NCBI GenBank assembly: GCA_963775575.1
Contig: CAVZJG010000003.1
Coordinates: 62,001 to 126,000, forward strand
Length of the DNA: 64,000 nucleotides
Direction of reading: 5' to 3'
From: Roseiarcus sp963775575
GTDB lineage: Bacteria; Pseudomonadota; Alphaproteobacteria; Rhizobiales; Beijerinckiaceae
Translations under genes and position numbers: made by a program
Part shown: one piece after another, positions 24,523 to 33,580 of the stretch
Layout of the letters: every line of letters starts with the position of its first letter
Numbering within the stretch: the first letter of the stretch is position 1
Notes under the pieces: model-generated
Database searches by the model: none
Told to the model about the DNA's origin: nothing
Seen by the model: only the letters and a program-made list of their open reading frames with translations

Positions 24523-26413
24523 ATGCTCGACGGAATACGAAAGGCGACGCACGGCATCATCGGCCGCATCATCATGACGATCCTGCTCGGCTTCCTCATC
24601 GTCAGTTTCGCCATCTGGGGCATCGGCGACATCTTCCGCGGCACGGCGCCCAACAAGCTCGCCGAAGTCGGCGGCGCGGTGGTCACCGCCCAGCAGTTCC
24701 AGAGCGCGATGCAGGCCGTGATGTATCGCTACCAGGCCCAAATGAAGGCCAACCTGACCAATGCGCAGGCCCACGCGCTCGGCCTCGACGTCGAGGTGCT
24801 GCAACGCCTGATTGCCGAAGCCGCGCTCGACCGGCGTGCCGCGTCGTTGGGCCTGGCGATTTCCGAAGACGCGATCGCCGCCGCGGTGCGCGCCGATCCG
24901 GGCCTGCAGGACGCGTCGGGCCAATTCAGCCGCGCCCGCTTCGACGCGGCGCTGCGCGATTCCGGCCTCAGCGAGCGCGGCTTCTTCGTCAGCCAGAGCC
25001 GAGCCTATCTGCGCCGGCAGATCGAGCTCGCGCTGGTCGACGGCATGACCGCGCCCAAGGCGCTGGTCGACGCGCTCGCGCGGGTCGAGGCGCAGACGCG
25101 CGCGATCGACTACGTCGTTTTGCCGCCGGTCGGGGCGGGCGAAATCCCGGCGCCGTCGGACGACGCGTTGAAGAGCTATTTCGGGGATCGCCGCGCGGAC
25201 TATCGGGCCCCCGAATATCGCGGCTTCGCCATGCTTCTGATTTCTCCGACCGGCCTCGCCAAGCCGGCGGACGTGTCGGAGGAAGACGCCCAGGCGTTCT
25301 ACGACAAGGCGCGCGAGGCCCGCTTCGTCGCCGCCGAAAAACGCAAGTTGCAGCAAATCGTCTTCCCCGACGAAGCGCAGGCGGCGGAGGCCGAGGCCAA
25401 GATCAAGGGCGGCGCGCGTTTCGACGACATCGTCGAGGCGCGCCATCTGATGCCCGCGGACATCGACCTCGGCGAGACCACCAAGGCCGCCGCGTTCGAT
25501 CCCGCGATCGCCGAGGCCGCCTTCGCTCTGCCCGAGGGCGGCGTCAGCGACGTGGTCAAGGGGCGGTTCGGACCGGCGATCGTGCGCGTCGTCGCCATCG
25601 CTCCCGGGAGCGCGAAGAGCTTCGCCGAGGTCGAGGACGCGCTCAAGAAGGAGATCGCGCAGAGTCGCGCCATCGGCGACGCGCAGACGCTGCACGACAA
25701 AATCGAGGACGCGCGCGTCGCCGGCAAGTCGCTGAGCGAAGCGGCCGCGAGCGTCGGCCTGGAGGCGGGCGTGATCAAGGCGGTGGACGCGAAGGGGCTC
25801 GATCCCGCCGGCGCCGCCGTCGATCTGCCGGAAAAAGCGTTGCTGCTCGAGCTCGGTGTTCGCCTCCGACGTCGGCGTGGACGACGCGGCGCTGCAGACG
25901 CGAGATCGTGGCTATCTCTGGTTCGAAGTCGCCAAAGTCGAGCCGGCGCGCGATCGCACGTTCGAAGAAGTCAAGGACGCCATCGACAAGCAGTGGCGCG
26001 CCGAGGAAGCGGCGCGCGCGCTCGCCGCCAAGGCGCAGGTCATGGTCACGCAGCTCGAAGCGGGCGCGACGCTCGCCGGCCTGGCGCAGAGCGCCGGCCT
26101 CGAGGTCAAGTCGGCGGCCGACGTCCGGCGGCGCGGCGGCGCGGGCGTGGCCGATTCCGTCGTCGCCGCGATTTTCGCCACGCCGTCGATGGGCGCGGGA
26201 TCGGCGGCGACGCCCGAGGGACGCGTCGCGTTCAAGATCACCGCCGACGCGACGCCGCCGACCGACGCCGCCGACCCAGCCGTCAAGAAGAGCGCGGCGG
26301 AACTCGCCAGCGCTCTGCAATCGGACCTCGTCGCCCAATACGTCAACGCGCTCGAGCGCGAACTCGGGGTGACGATCCACGAAAACGTCCTCAAGTCGGC
26401 CGAGGGCGGCTGA
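24523..26413 (+). pseudogene. ppiD: PpiD/SurA-type peptidyl-prolyl isomerase, interrupted by a +1 frameshift
   Basis: PpiD is a membrane-anchored periplasmic chaperone that helps newly exported proteins fold. The N-terminus MLDGIRKATHGIIGRI is followed by one membrane helix (about residues 16-34) and GIGDIFRG, typical of the family; a parvulin-like domain lies at about 260-360. At 25855-25856 the frame breaks: GAGCTCGGTGTTCGCC needs one G less to read ELVFASDVGVDDA, and the rest of the protein continues in the +1 frame to the stop at 26413. With that G removed the gene is 1890 bases (629 residues), the normal size. Either a real recent frameshift or a sequencing error. The unshifted frame runs on into trpE and must not be read as a fusion. 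Confidence 0.85.
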
Positions 26414-26415
26414 GG

Positions 26416-27942
26416 ATGCCGACGATGAACGTCGAGCATTTCGACGCCTTTGCGCGCCGCTACGCCGGCGGCCGCGCGAGCGTCGTGCAGACCGCGCTGG
26501 TCGCCGACCTGGAGACGCCGGTGTCGGCCTATTTGAAGCTGGCGGCGGGGCGTTCCGGCGCCATGTTCCTGCTGGAGTTGGTCGAGGGCGGCGCGCAGCG
26601 CGGGCGCTACTCGATGATCGGGCTCGACCCCGACGTCGTCTGGCGCTCCAGCGGCGAGGGATCCGAAATCAATCGGCGCGCCCTGAGCGAACCCGACGCG
26701 TTCGTCCCCTGCCCCGGCAAGCCGCTGGAGGCGTTGCGCGCGCTGCTGGCCGAATTGCAGATCGATCTGCCGCCCGGCCTGCCGCCGATGGCGGCCGGCG
26801 TGTTCGGCTATCTCGGCTACGACATGGTGCGCCAGATGGAGCGCTTACGGCCCGCCAAGCCCGACCCGATCGGCGCGCCCGACGCGATCCTGGTCCGCCC
26901 GACGATCATGGTGGTGTTCGACGGCGCGCGCGACGAAATGGCGGTGGTCACGCCGGTGCGGCCCGCTCCCGGGCTTTCCGCTCGCGCGGCGTTCGAGAGC
27001 GCCCAGGCGCGCCTCGACGCGGTGGTGGCGGCGCTCGAAGGGCCGCTCGATCATGCGCCCAAGCCGGTCGATCCATTGCTGCTGGCGGGCGAGGCCGTCT
27101 CCAACACCAGCGAGGCGGAATTTTTGCGGATGGTCGCCAAGGCGAAGGAATACATCGTCGCCGGCGACGCGTTCCAGGTCGTGCTGTCGCAGCGCTTCGC
27201 CAGCCGCTTCGATCTCCCCGCGTTCTCGCTCTATCGCGCGCTGCGGCGGGTCAATCCCTCGCCCTATCTCTGTTTTCTCGACTTCGGCGGCTTCCAGATC
27301 GTCGTCTCCAGCCCGGAGATCCTGGTCAGGGTGCGCGCCGGCAAGGTCGTCATCCGCCCGATCGCCGGCACGCGCCGGCGCGGCGTCGACGAGGCGGAGG
27401 ACGCCAAGCTCGCCGCCGAACTGCTCGCCGACCCGAAGGAGCGCGCCGAGCACCTGATGCTGCTCGATCTCGGCCGCAACGACGTCGGCCGCGTCGCCAA
27501 GATCGGCACGGTGAAGGTCACCGACAGCTTCTTCATCGAGCGCTACAGCCACGTCATGCACATCGTCTCCAACGTCGAGGGCGAGCTGCGCGACGACCTC
27601 GACGTGGTCGCCGCGCTGTCGGCGGGCTTCCCCGCCGGCACGGTGTCCGGCGCGCCGAAAGTGCGGGCGATGGAGATCATCGACGAATTGGAGAAGGACA
27701 AGCGCGGCCCCTACGCCGGCTGCATCGGCTATTTCGGCGCCGGCGGCGAGATGGACACCTGCATCGTGCTCAGGACCTCGGTGGTCAAGGACGGCGTCAT
27801 GCACGTCCAAGCCGGCGCCGGCGTCGTCTACGATTCCGATCCGGCCTACGAGCAGCGCGAATGCGTCAACAAGGCGCAGGCGCAGTTTCACGCGGCGGAA
27901 GAAGCGGTGCGCTTCGCCACCAGGGCCAAGCGGGGGCAGTAG
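26416..27942 (+). CDS. trpE: Anthranilate synthase component I
   Basis: The large subunit that makes anthranilate from chorismate, the first step of tryptophan synthesis. The 508-residue protein starts MPTMNVEHFDAFARR at the ATG two bases after the ppiD stop. N-terminal LLEL has the feedback-site region (LLELVEGGAQRGRYSMIG). The catalytic domain has GDAFQVVLSQRF, SPEILVRV, RPIAGTRRRG, LMLLDLGRNDVGRV, and the C-terminal GFPAGTVSGAPKVRAME and AGAGVVYDSDP. It needs the TrpG glutaminase, which is encoded about 13.7 kb away together with trpD and trpC. Confidence 0.97.
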   Translation: MPTMNVEHFDAFARRYAGGRASVVQTALVADLETPVSAYLKLAAGRSGAMFLLELVEGGAQRGRYSMIGLDPDVVWRSSGEGSEINRRALSEPDAFVPCPGKPLEALRALLAELQIDLPPGLPPMAAGVFGYLGYDMVRQMERLRPAKPDPIGAPDAILVRPTIMVVFDGARDEMAVVTPVRPAPGLSARAAFESAQARLDAVVAALEGPLDHAPKPVDPLLLAGEAVSNTSEAEFLRMVAKAKEYIVAGDAFQVVLSQRFASRFDLPAFSLYRALRRVNPSPYLCFLDFGGFQIVVSSPEILVRVRAGKVVIRPIAGTRRRGVDEAEDAKLAAELLADPKERAEHLMLLDLGRNDVGRVAKIGTVKVTDSFFIERYSHVMHIVSNVEGELRDDLDVVAALSAGFPAGTVSGAPKVRAMEIIDELEKDKRGPYAGCIGYFGAGGEMDTCIVLRTSVVKDGVMHVQAGAGVVYDSDPAYEQRECVNKAQAQFHAAEEAVRFATRAKRGQ

Positions 27943-27969
27943 CGGGGGGATGAAATGGCTTGGCTCCGA

Positions 27970-28054
27970 CCGTCATGGCGAGCGAAGCGAAGCCATCCAG
28001 CCGTCGTGCAGGCCGCAAGCGCTGGATTGCTTCGCCTTCGGCTCGCAATGACGG
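27970..28054. repeat. REP-like hairpin (CCGTCAT-GCGAGCGAAGCGAAGC type)
   Basis: An 85-base near-palindrome: CCGTCATGGCGAGCGAAGCG at the left end pairs with CGCTTCGGCTCGCAATGACGG-like sequence at the right, with CCATCCAG facing CTGGATTG inside. A second copy of the same family lies at 63142-63234. This type is scattered in intergenic spaces of many alphaproteobacteria. Here it separates trpE from the MNT/HEPN pair. Confidence 0.8.
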
Positions 28055-28115
28055 CCTAACGCGGGTCGATAGGAAGCGGCTGTCGGCTGCGAGGCGTCGG
28101 GCGTATACTGCGCGC

Positions 28116-28454
28116 ATGACCGCCATCGACCCGAAGACCGAACGCGCGATCCGTGTCTTCCTGGAGAGGATCGCCGACCGCTACGCCGTAGCGGGCGCGC
28201 GGCTCTATGGAAGCCGGGCGCGCGGCGATGGCGACAAGACTAGCGACGCCGATCTCGCCGTCTTTCTCAAGGGGCCTCGCGGAGACGCGATGGCCGCCGG
28301 CGTCGACATGGCGGGCGTCGCCTTCGACGTGCTCCTGGAAACCGATATCCTGGTCTCGCCCCTGCCCATTTGGGAAGACGAGTGGGCGCATCCGGAGACC
28401 ACTTCCAACCCGCGTCTGCTGGAGAACATCCGGCGAGAAGGCGTTGCGCTGTGA
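28116..28454 (+). CDS. MNT-type minimal nucleotidyltransferase (MntA-like antitoxin)
   Basis: A 112-residue minimal nucleotidyltransferase. The motif GS-x10-D-x-D is visible (Gly32, Ser33, Asp44, Asp46 in YGSRARGDGDKTSDADLAVF). Members pair with HEPN toxins; MntA-type antitoxins can silence the HEPN ribonuclease by adding nucleotides to it. The start is the ATG at 28116, preceded by a possible -10 box (GTATACT) very close to the start, suggesting a short leader. Its TGA overlaps the GTG of the HEPN gene (GTGA). It sits between trpE and trpG, an accessory insertion. Confidence 0.88.
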   Translation: MTAIDPKTERAIRVFLERIADRYAVAGARLYGSRARGDGDKTSDADLAVFLKGPRGDAMAAGVDMAGVAFDVLLETDILVSPLPIWEDEWAHPETTSNPRLLENIRREGVAL

Positions 28455-28880
28455 AAGCCGTGAATTTCATGCGCAAAGCCGAGAGTTCTTTGGGCGCCGC
28501 TCGCCTGCTTCTCGATAATGGGTACACGGACGAAGCAAGCAGCCGGGCGTATTACGCCATGTTCGACGCGGCGCGCGGCCTTGCTCGTCGCGAACGCGCC
28601 GGTCGAGGCGGAAGTTGCGCGCACCCACAGCGGGTTGATGTCGGCTTTCAGCCAGCACATCGTCAAACCCGAACTGATCTCGCAGGAGATCGGACGCTCT
28701 CTCGGCCAAGCTCAGCACGTTCGCTTGATCGCCGATTACAAAGGCGATCCCGTCGACGCCGTAGATGCAGCCCGAATGATCGCGTGGGCCGCGACTTTCG
28801 TCGCGGCTATACGCGAGGCGTTTCATTTAGGAGAGGAACCGGATTCTGACCTCGACAAACTGACCGTCATTCGCCCCTAA
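28451..28880 (+). pseudogene. HEPN-domain protein (toxin partner of the MNT protein), +1 frameshift
   Basis: The product starts at the GTG at 28451 (MKAVNFMRKAESSLGAARLL) and contains the HEPN core SSRAYYAMFDAAR. At 28576-28578 the sequence GCGCGCGGCC has one G too many: removing it gives FDAARALLVANAPVEAEVAR and the rest of a normal HEPN protein to the stop at 28880. Corrected length is 429 bases, 142 residues. In the usual R-x4-6-H ribonuclease motif, the position following RAYYAMF holds Asp rather than His, so even the repaired protein may be a weak or inactive nuclease. As sequenced, the toxin is truncated after about 42 residues plus junk. Confidence 0.8.
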
Positions 28881-28937
28881 TTTCTGCGCGCGGTAAGTCG
28901 CTGATCTTTCAATGTCGAAAATAGCGGGCGGGCACAT

Positions 28938-29030
28938 GCCCATCGCCTTGATGATGCGATGGGCCGAGTCGTCGGCCAGGCCTAATCTCTTGCCGAAGTC
29001 GCCTTCGACGCCGAGCAGTCGGCGGAGCGA
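28938..29030 (-). pseudogene. Fragment of an amino-acid ABC transporter binding-protein gene (aapJ-like)
   Basis: The reverse strand from 29030 reads SLRRLLGVEGDFGKRLGL and continues DDSAHRIIKAMG. This matches, at about 22 of 30 residues, the segment IRRLLGVEGDFGESLGL...RIIKAVG of the complete binding-protein gene at 30769-31779. Likeness stops abruptly on both sides. It is on the same strand as the complete gene and the two bracket the TPR gene, so it is probably a leftover of a tandem duplication or of a second copy. Confidence 0.75.
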
Positions 29031-29046
29031 GGCGCTCGCGCTCCCC

Positions 29047-30597
29047 TCACGGCGCGGCGCCGAGCGCCTTGAGTTCCGCGATGGCCGCGCTCAACTCATC
29101 GTAGAGTTTCGGGCAATCGTCGGCGGCGAGCCGGAACAGGCGGGTCGCCTCGTCTTTCGCGCCCGTCCGCAGCGCCAGTTCGCCGCCGTAGAAGTTGGCC
29201 TCGCAGACCTGGCCCTTCTTCTTGTTGGGGTCCGGGTCGTCGGCCGCGGCGAGCACGGCCGCCGGGGTCATCTGGCCCATCAACATGCGAATGACCGGCG
29301 CGGGCCACACGGTCATGTCGAGTTGCGCGCTGGCCTGCGCCAGCGGGCTCGCGAGGTTGTTGCGCTGCGCGACGATGTCGAGCCAAATCGCGGTGTAGGC
29401 GTTCTTCGGCGCGACCGCGCTCGCCTGCGTCACGTCGGCCAGCGCCTTGGCGAGATTGCCGCTGTAGAGGTAGGAGACGCCGCGATTGCGGATGGCGTAG
29501 CTGTTCTTGGGGTCGAGCCGGATCGCCGCGTCATAGTCGGCGATGGCGCGGTCGTAATCGCCCTTGGCGCGGTCCAGGCTGCCGCGGCCGCTGTAGGGCG
29601 AGGCGTAGTTGGGGTCGAGCCGGATCGACTCGCCGTAGTCGGCGATGGCGTGATCGTAATCGCCCTTGTCGCCATAGGCGTTGGCGCGGCCGTTGAAGGC
29701 GTAGGCGTAGTTGGGATCGAGCCGAATCGCCTCGCTGTAGTCGGCGATGGCGCGATCGTAGTCGCCCTTGCCGTAATAGGCGTTGCCGCGGCCGTTGTAG
29801 GCGTAGGAGTACTTGGGGTCGAGCCGGATCGCGTCGTTGTAGTCGGCCAGCGCGCGATCGTAGTCGCCCTTCACTTTGTACGTGTTGCCGCGGCCGTTGT
29901 AGGCGTAGGCGTAATTGGGGTTGAGCCGGATTGCGTCGTTGTAGTCGGCGAGAGCGAGATCGTATTGGCCCTTGCCGTAATAGGCGTTGCCCCGGCCGTT
30001 ATAGCCGTTGACCAACTTGGGGTTGAGCCGGATCGCCTCGCTGTAGTCGGTCAGCGCGCGGTCGAAGTCGTTCTCCTCTTTATACGCGTTGCCGCGGCCG
30101 ACGTAGGCGTTGGCGTATTTCGGGTCGAGCCGAATCGCCTCGTCGAAGTCGGCGATGGCGCGGTCGTGTTGGCCCTTGTCGTTGTATGCGTTGCCGCGGC
30201 CGTTATGCGGATAGACGTATTTGGGGTCGAGCCGGATCGCCTCGTCGTAGTCGGCGATGGCGCGGTCGTATTCGTTCAAGTCGTCTAAGGCGTTGCCGCG
30301 GTTGTTGTAGGCGATCGCGTCCTTGGGATCGAGCCGGATCGCCACGTCGTAATCGGCGACGGCGTGAACGTTGTCGCCCTTCTCGTTGTAAGCCTTGCCG
30401 CGGTCGACGTAAGCCCACGCCAGATCATGGCCACGCCACTTGCCCGAATTGATTGAACGAGTGCAGGCGACGATTTGTTCGTCGCCGGCGCCGTTGGCGC
30501 AGGTGCTCGCGTCGTCGGCGGCCGCCGGCGGCGCCAATAGGGATCCCGCCGCCGCGAACATCGCCGCCAGGCCGACCGCCATTGTCGAAAAACGCAT
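29047..30597 (-). CDS. Exported tetratricopeptide-repeat protein (ten TPRs)
   Basis: A 516-residue protein from the ATG at 30597 (ribosome site GGGGG upstream). A signal peptide (AAMFAAAGSLLAPPAAA) is followed by ten consecutive 34-residue TPR units with the consensus AYNGRGNAYYGKGDYDRAIA plus DYDEAIRLDPKY, covering about residues 55-395, then a C-terminal non-repeat region (about 400-516). TPR arrays bind partner proteins, and the near identity of the units also shows at DNA level as 102-base repeats (about 29510-30400). The periplasmic partner is unknown. It is flanked by the intact and the broken binding-protein genes. Confidence 0.9.
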   Translation of the reverse strand: MRFSTMAVGLAAMFAAAGSLLAPPAAADDASTCANGAGDEQIVACTRSINSGKWRGHDLAWAYVDRGKAYNEKGDNVHAVADYDVAIRLDPKDAIAYNNRGNALDDLNEYDRAIADYDEAIRLDPKYVYPHNGRGNAYNDKGQHDRAIADFDEAIRLDPKYANAYVGRGNAYKEENDFDRALTDYSEAIRLNPKLVNGYNGRGNAYYGKGQYDLALADYNDAIRLNPNYAYAYNGRGNTYKVKGDYDRALADYNDAIRLDPKYSYAYNGRGNAYYGKGDYDRAIADYSEAIRLDPNYAYAFNGRANAYGDKGDYDHAIADYGESIRLDPNYASPYSGRGSLDRAKGDYDRAIADYDAAIRLDPKNSYAIRNRGVSYLYSGNLAKALADVTQASAVAPKNAYTAIWLDIVAQRNNLASPLAQASAQLDMTVWPAPVIRMLMGQMTPAAVLAAADDPDPNKKKGQVCEANFYGGELALRTGAKDEATRLFRLAADDCPKLYDELSAAIAELKALGAAP

Positions 30598-30768
30598 GAT
30601 CGCCCCCTTTGCTCCGCCCCTCTTCGTCAACCGACTATACCGCACATTTCGCCCCTTTGCATCGCCCGGCCCAAGCGAACCGCCCGCTTCGCGCGAGCGA
30701 TCGCCATCGATCCCACGAAAGCGACCTTCCCCCGCTTGCGATCACCGACCCTCCCGCGACCCTCCGCC

Positions 30769-31779
30769 TCACCTTATCGGCGGCGCGTACTGCAGGCCGC
30801 CCTGCGTCCACAGCGCATTCAGCCCGCGGCGGATCTTGATCGGCGAGCCCATCCCGAGGTTGCGCTCGAACAACTCGCCGTAATTGCCCACCGCCTTGAT
30901 GATGCGGTAGGCCCAGTCGCTGGTCAGCCCCAGGCTCTCGCCGAAGTCGCCCTCGACGCCGAGCAGGCGGCGGATTTCCGGGTTGTCGGATTTCAGCCTG
31001 TCGTCGACGTTGCCCTGGGCGACGCCGAGTTCCTCCGCGTCGACGAGCGCATAATGCGTCCATTGGACGATCTCGAACCAGGCGACGTCGTCCTTGCGCA
31101 CCGAGGGCCCGAGCGGCTCCTTGGAGATGATTTCGGGCAGCACAACGTGATCGTCGGGCGCGGACATTTTCAGCCGCTCGGCGTAGAGGCCGGACGAGTC
31201 GGTGGTGTAGGCGTCGCAGCGGCCGGCGTCGTAGGCCTTGACCGCTTCTTCGTCGGTGGCGAACACCACCGCCTCGAATTTCAGGCCATGGCTGCGGAAG
31301 AAGTCGGCGAGGTTGAGTTCGCTGGTTGTGCCCTGCTGCACGCAGATCGAGGCGCCGTCGAGCTTCAGCGCCGAATCGACGCCGAGCTTCTTGCGCGCCA
31401 TGAAGGCCTGTCCGTCGTAGTAATTCACGCCGGTGAAGAACATGCCGCCGGCTTCGCGCGACAGAGTCCAGGTGGTGTTGCGGACGAGAACGTCGACCGC
31501 GCCCGAGGCCAGGATCGTCGGCCGGTCCTTGGCGTTGACCGGCAGGTATTTGACCTTGTTCGGATCGTTGAAGATCGCCGCCGCGAGCGCGCGGCACTCG
31601 TCGATGTCGAGGCCCTTGTAGACGCCCTGATCGTCGGGCAGGCCGAAGCCGGCCAATCCCGGATTGACGCCGCACACCACCGCGCCGCGCGCCTTGACCT
31701 GGTCGAGCGTCCCCGCCTCGGCCGCGGCGGCGCCGCCGCAAAGCGCGGCGGCGGCAAGAAACGTCGCCAGCGTCCGCAT
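30769..31779 (-). CDS. General L-amino-acid ABC transporter substrate-binding protein (AapJ/BztA type)
   Basis: A periplasmic binding protein of 336 residues from the ATG at 31779, with GAGGAG upstream. The signal peptide ends around AAAAEAG. LDQVKARGAVVCGVNPGLAGF, GVYKGLDIDECRALAAAIF and RKKLGVDSALKLDGASICVQ are characteristic of the AapJ/BztA group, which feeds glutamate, aspartate and other amino acids to AapQMP. No permease or ATPase gene is nearby, so this is an orphan or partners with distant genes. A longer frame upstream to 31842 lacks the signal-peptide start. Confidence 0.92.
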   Translation of the reverse strand: MRTLATFLAAAALCGGAAAAEAGTLDQVKARGAVVCGVNPGLAGFGLPDDQGVYKGLDIDECRALAAAIFNDPNKVKYLPVNAKDRPTILASGAVDVLVRNTTWTLSREAGGMFFTGVNYYDGQAFMARKKLGVDSALKLDGASICVQQGTTSELNLADFFRSHGLKFEAVVFATDEEAVKAYDAGRCDAYTTDSSGLYAERLKMSAPDDHVVLPEIISKEPLGPSVRKDDVAWFEIVQWTHYALVDAEELGVAQGNVDDRLKSDNPEIRRLLGVEGDFGESLGLTSDWAYRIIKAVGNYGELFERNLGMGSPIKIRRGLNALWTQGGLQYAPPIR

Positions 31780-32024
31780 GCGCAAGCTCCTCTCGTCGAT
31801 GGCCCGTCCGCCACCATCGCGGAGAAGTCGGGCGTCCGTCAATCGCCCATTGGCGTTGCGGCACCGCGAGGGCGGGCCTCGGAGGGGATTCCGTCATGGC
31901 CGGCTTGGGCGTCGACGCCAGCGCCGGCTTTCCGTCCGAATCCCGTCATGGCGGCTTCGCGTCGGCGGCGAATGCTGCTAGGCTTCGCGCCTCCCGTCCC
32001 TCTCTTTTGGCGAACAGACCCCTC

Positions 32025-33482
32025 ATGCGCGCACGATGGCCCTCGGCGGCTTTTCTCCTCATCGCAATGACGTCCGCTCCGCTCGCGGCGCCGGCTTCCT
32101 TGGACGGCGCTCAGGCGATCGAACGCGGCTACGTCGACTACTTCGGCAAGGCGGCGATCGACAAGGGCGTCATTTCCGTCACGCCGGACGGCGACGATTA
32201 TCTCGTCTCCTGGGATTTGCAAAAGGCGCTCGATCTGATGGGCTCGCCTGCGGGCGCTCTGCGAATCGGACGCTTTTCCTATCGGCTGATCCCGGCGGGC
32301 GAAGGTGCCTGGACGGCGACGGCCGACCGATTCCCCAGCCTCGCCTTCGACGTGCCGACGGACAAGGGCAAGATGACCGGCACGCTCGATTTCGCCGGCT
32401 TTCGCCTGGACGCCGCCGGCGACGCCGCGCAGGCGAATTTCCTGCGCTCGCTGGTCGCCGCCGATTCGCTGGCCGGCAAGTTTCATCTCGCCGAGGCCGA
32501 CCGCAACGCCGATTTCGATCTTGCCGAGACCGGCATGTCGATCGAGACCCGCGCCAAGACTTCCGAGAGCGGCGCGGGCGTCGACGTCGCGATCGCGCAG
32601 TCGGTCAAGAGCCTGAACGAAACCATCCTCGCGCCGCCGGCGAGCGGCGAAGGCGCGCCCGTCGCCGCGACTTACCGCATCGGCGCGATCGCCGGCGGCG
32701 CGGCCATTTCGGGGTTGCGCGCTCGCGAGATCGGCGATTGGTGGAAAGGCGTCGTCGCCCACAGCGAGGGCGCGGACGCCGCCGTCGAACTCAATCGGCG
32801 GCTGCGGGCGGCGCTGCCGCTGTGGAACGATCTGAAGACCAACGGCGAACTTCATGATCTGACGCTGCAAACGCCATTGGCCGAAGCGACGGTGAAGACG
32901 TTCGCCGAGAAGATCGGGCTCAGCGGCCTCGCCGCCGACGGCGCCGCGCAAATCGGCGTCACGATCGACGAGTTGAGGTTCAAATCGCCGCTGCTGCCCC
33001 CTTGGGCCGACCAGCTCTCGCCGATCTCGTTCCGTTTCGATCTCAGCCTCGCCGGCAAAGGCCTCGATCAGGCCGTCGAACTCGCCCTCGACGATCCGGG
33101 CCTCGACGGCAAGGGCGAGCTTTCGCCTCAGACCCAGGACAAGATCGCCGCGGTTCTCGCCGCCGGGCGCCCGAAGCTCACGCTCTCGCCCGGCCGGTTG
33201 ACGACGCCGACGCTCGATCTGACCTTCGAGGGCGATGCCTCGATCACAACGCGCGCGCCGAGCGGTCATTTCACTTTCACCGCCGACGGCCTCGACAAGA
33301 CGATCGCCCTGTTCGAGGAGGCCGCCAAGGCCGAACCGGATTTCCAGCCGGCCGCGCTCGGCCTGATCTTCGCCAAGGGTCTGGCGACGACCGGCGCCGA
33401 CGGACGCTTGGTATGGAAGGTCGACGTCAACGAATCCGGCGAAGTCTCGGTCAACGGCGCGCCTTTGCCGACGGAGAAGTAG
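32025..33482 (+). CDS. Exported protein of unknown function
   Basis: A 485-residue protein started at the ATG at 32025 so that a clear signal peptide (MRARWPSAAFLLIAMTSAPL, cleavage near AAPA) is first. The rest is acidic and rich in beta-strand-like alternation (ALRIGRFSYRLIPAGEG, GKMTGTLDFAGFRLDAAG, GHFTFTADGLDK), with no membrane helix. I recall broadly similar periplasmic proteins in Hyphomicrobiales, possibly of the DUF2125 kind, but cannot assign a family with confidence. It is upstream of metC on the same strand with a 98-base gap. Confidence 0.75.
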   Translation: MRARWPSAAFLLIAMTSAPLAAPASLDGAQAIERGYVDYFGKAAIDKGVISVTPDGDDYLVSWDLQKALDLMGSPAGALRIGRFSYRLIPAGEGAWTATADRFPSLAFDVPTDKGKMTGTLDFAGFRLDAAGDAAQANFLRSLVAADSLAGKFHLAEADRNADFDLAETGMSIETRAKTSESGAGVDVAIAQSVKSLNETILAPPASGEGAPVAATYRIGAIAGGAAISGLRAREIGDWWKGVVAHSEGADAAVELNRRLRAALPLWNDLKTNGELHDLTLQTPLAEATVKTFAEKIGLSGLAADGAAQIGVTIDELRFKSPLLPPWADQLSPISFRFDLSLAGKGLDQAVELALDDPGLDGKGELSPQTQDKIAAVLAAGRPKLTLSPGRLTTPTLDLTFEGDASITTRAPSGHFTFTADGLDKTIALFEEAAKAEPDFQPAALGLIFAKGLATTGADGRLVWKVDVNESGEVSVNGAPLPTEK

Positions 33483-33580
33483 AATCCGCGGCGTTTGAGA
33501 GGGCTCGCCGAGCGCGCCGGGCCGGTCGACGCCGGCGCGCGCGTTCCGTTTTGCCTCGCTCCTTGTTGGAACCCCGATCG

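Noticed and set aside
23599..25695. Extending tpiA to a 698-codon protein
   Set aside because: The extension is antisense to ppiD; triosephosphate isomerase is complete from the ATG at 24357.
24523..27942. One long open frame joining PpiD and TrpE
   Set aside because: The stretch 25857-26415 in this frame is Arg/Gly-rich nonsense, while the +1 frame encodes the proper PpiD C-terminus; trpE has its own ATG at 26416.
28912..30288. A 458-codon plus-strand frame with Val/Gly-rich repeats
   Set aside because: It is the antisense of the TPR gene; the repeats come from the TPR units.
29500..30420. Regular 102-bp repeats that could suggest a CRISPR or satellite array
   Set aside because: They encode 34-residue TPR units in frame; no spacer structure.
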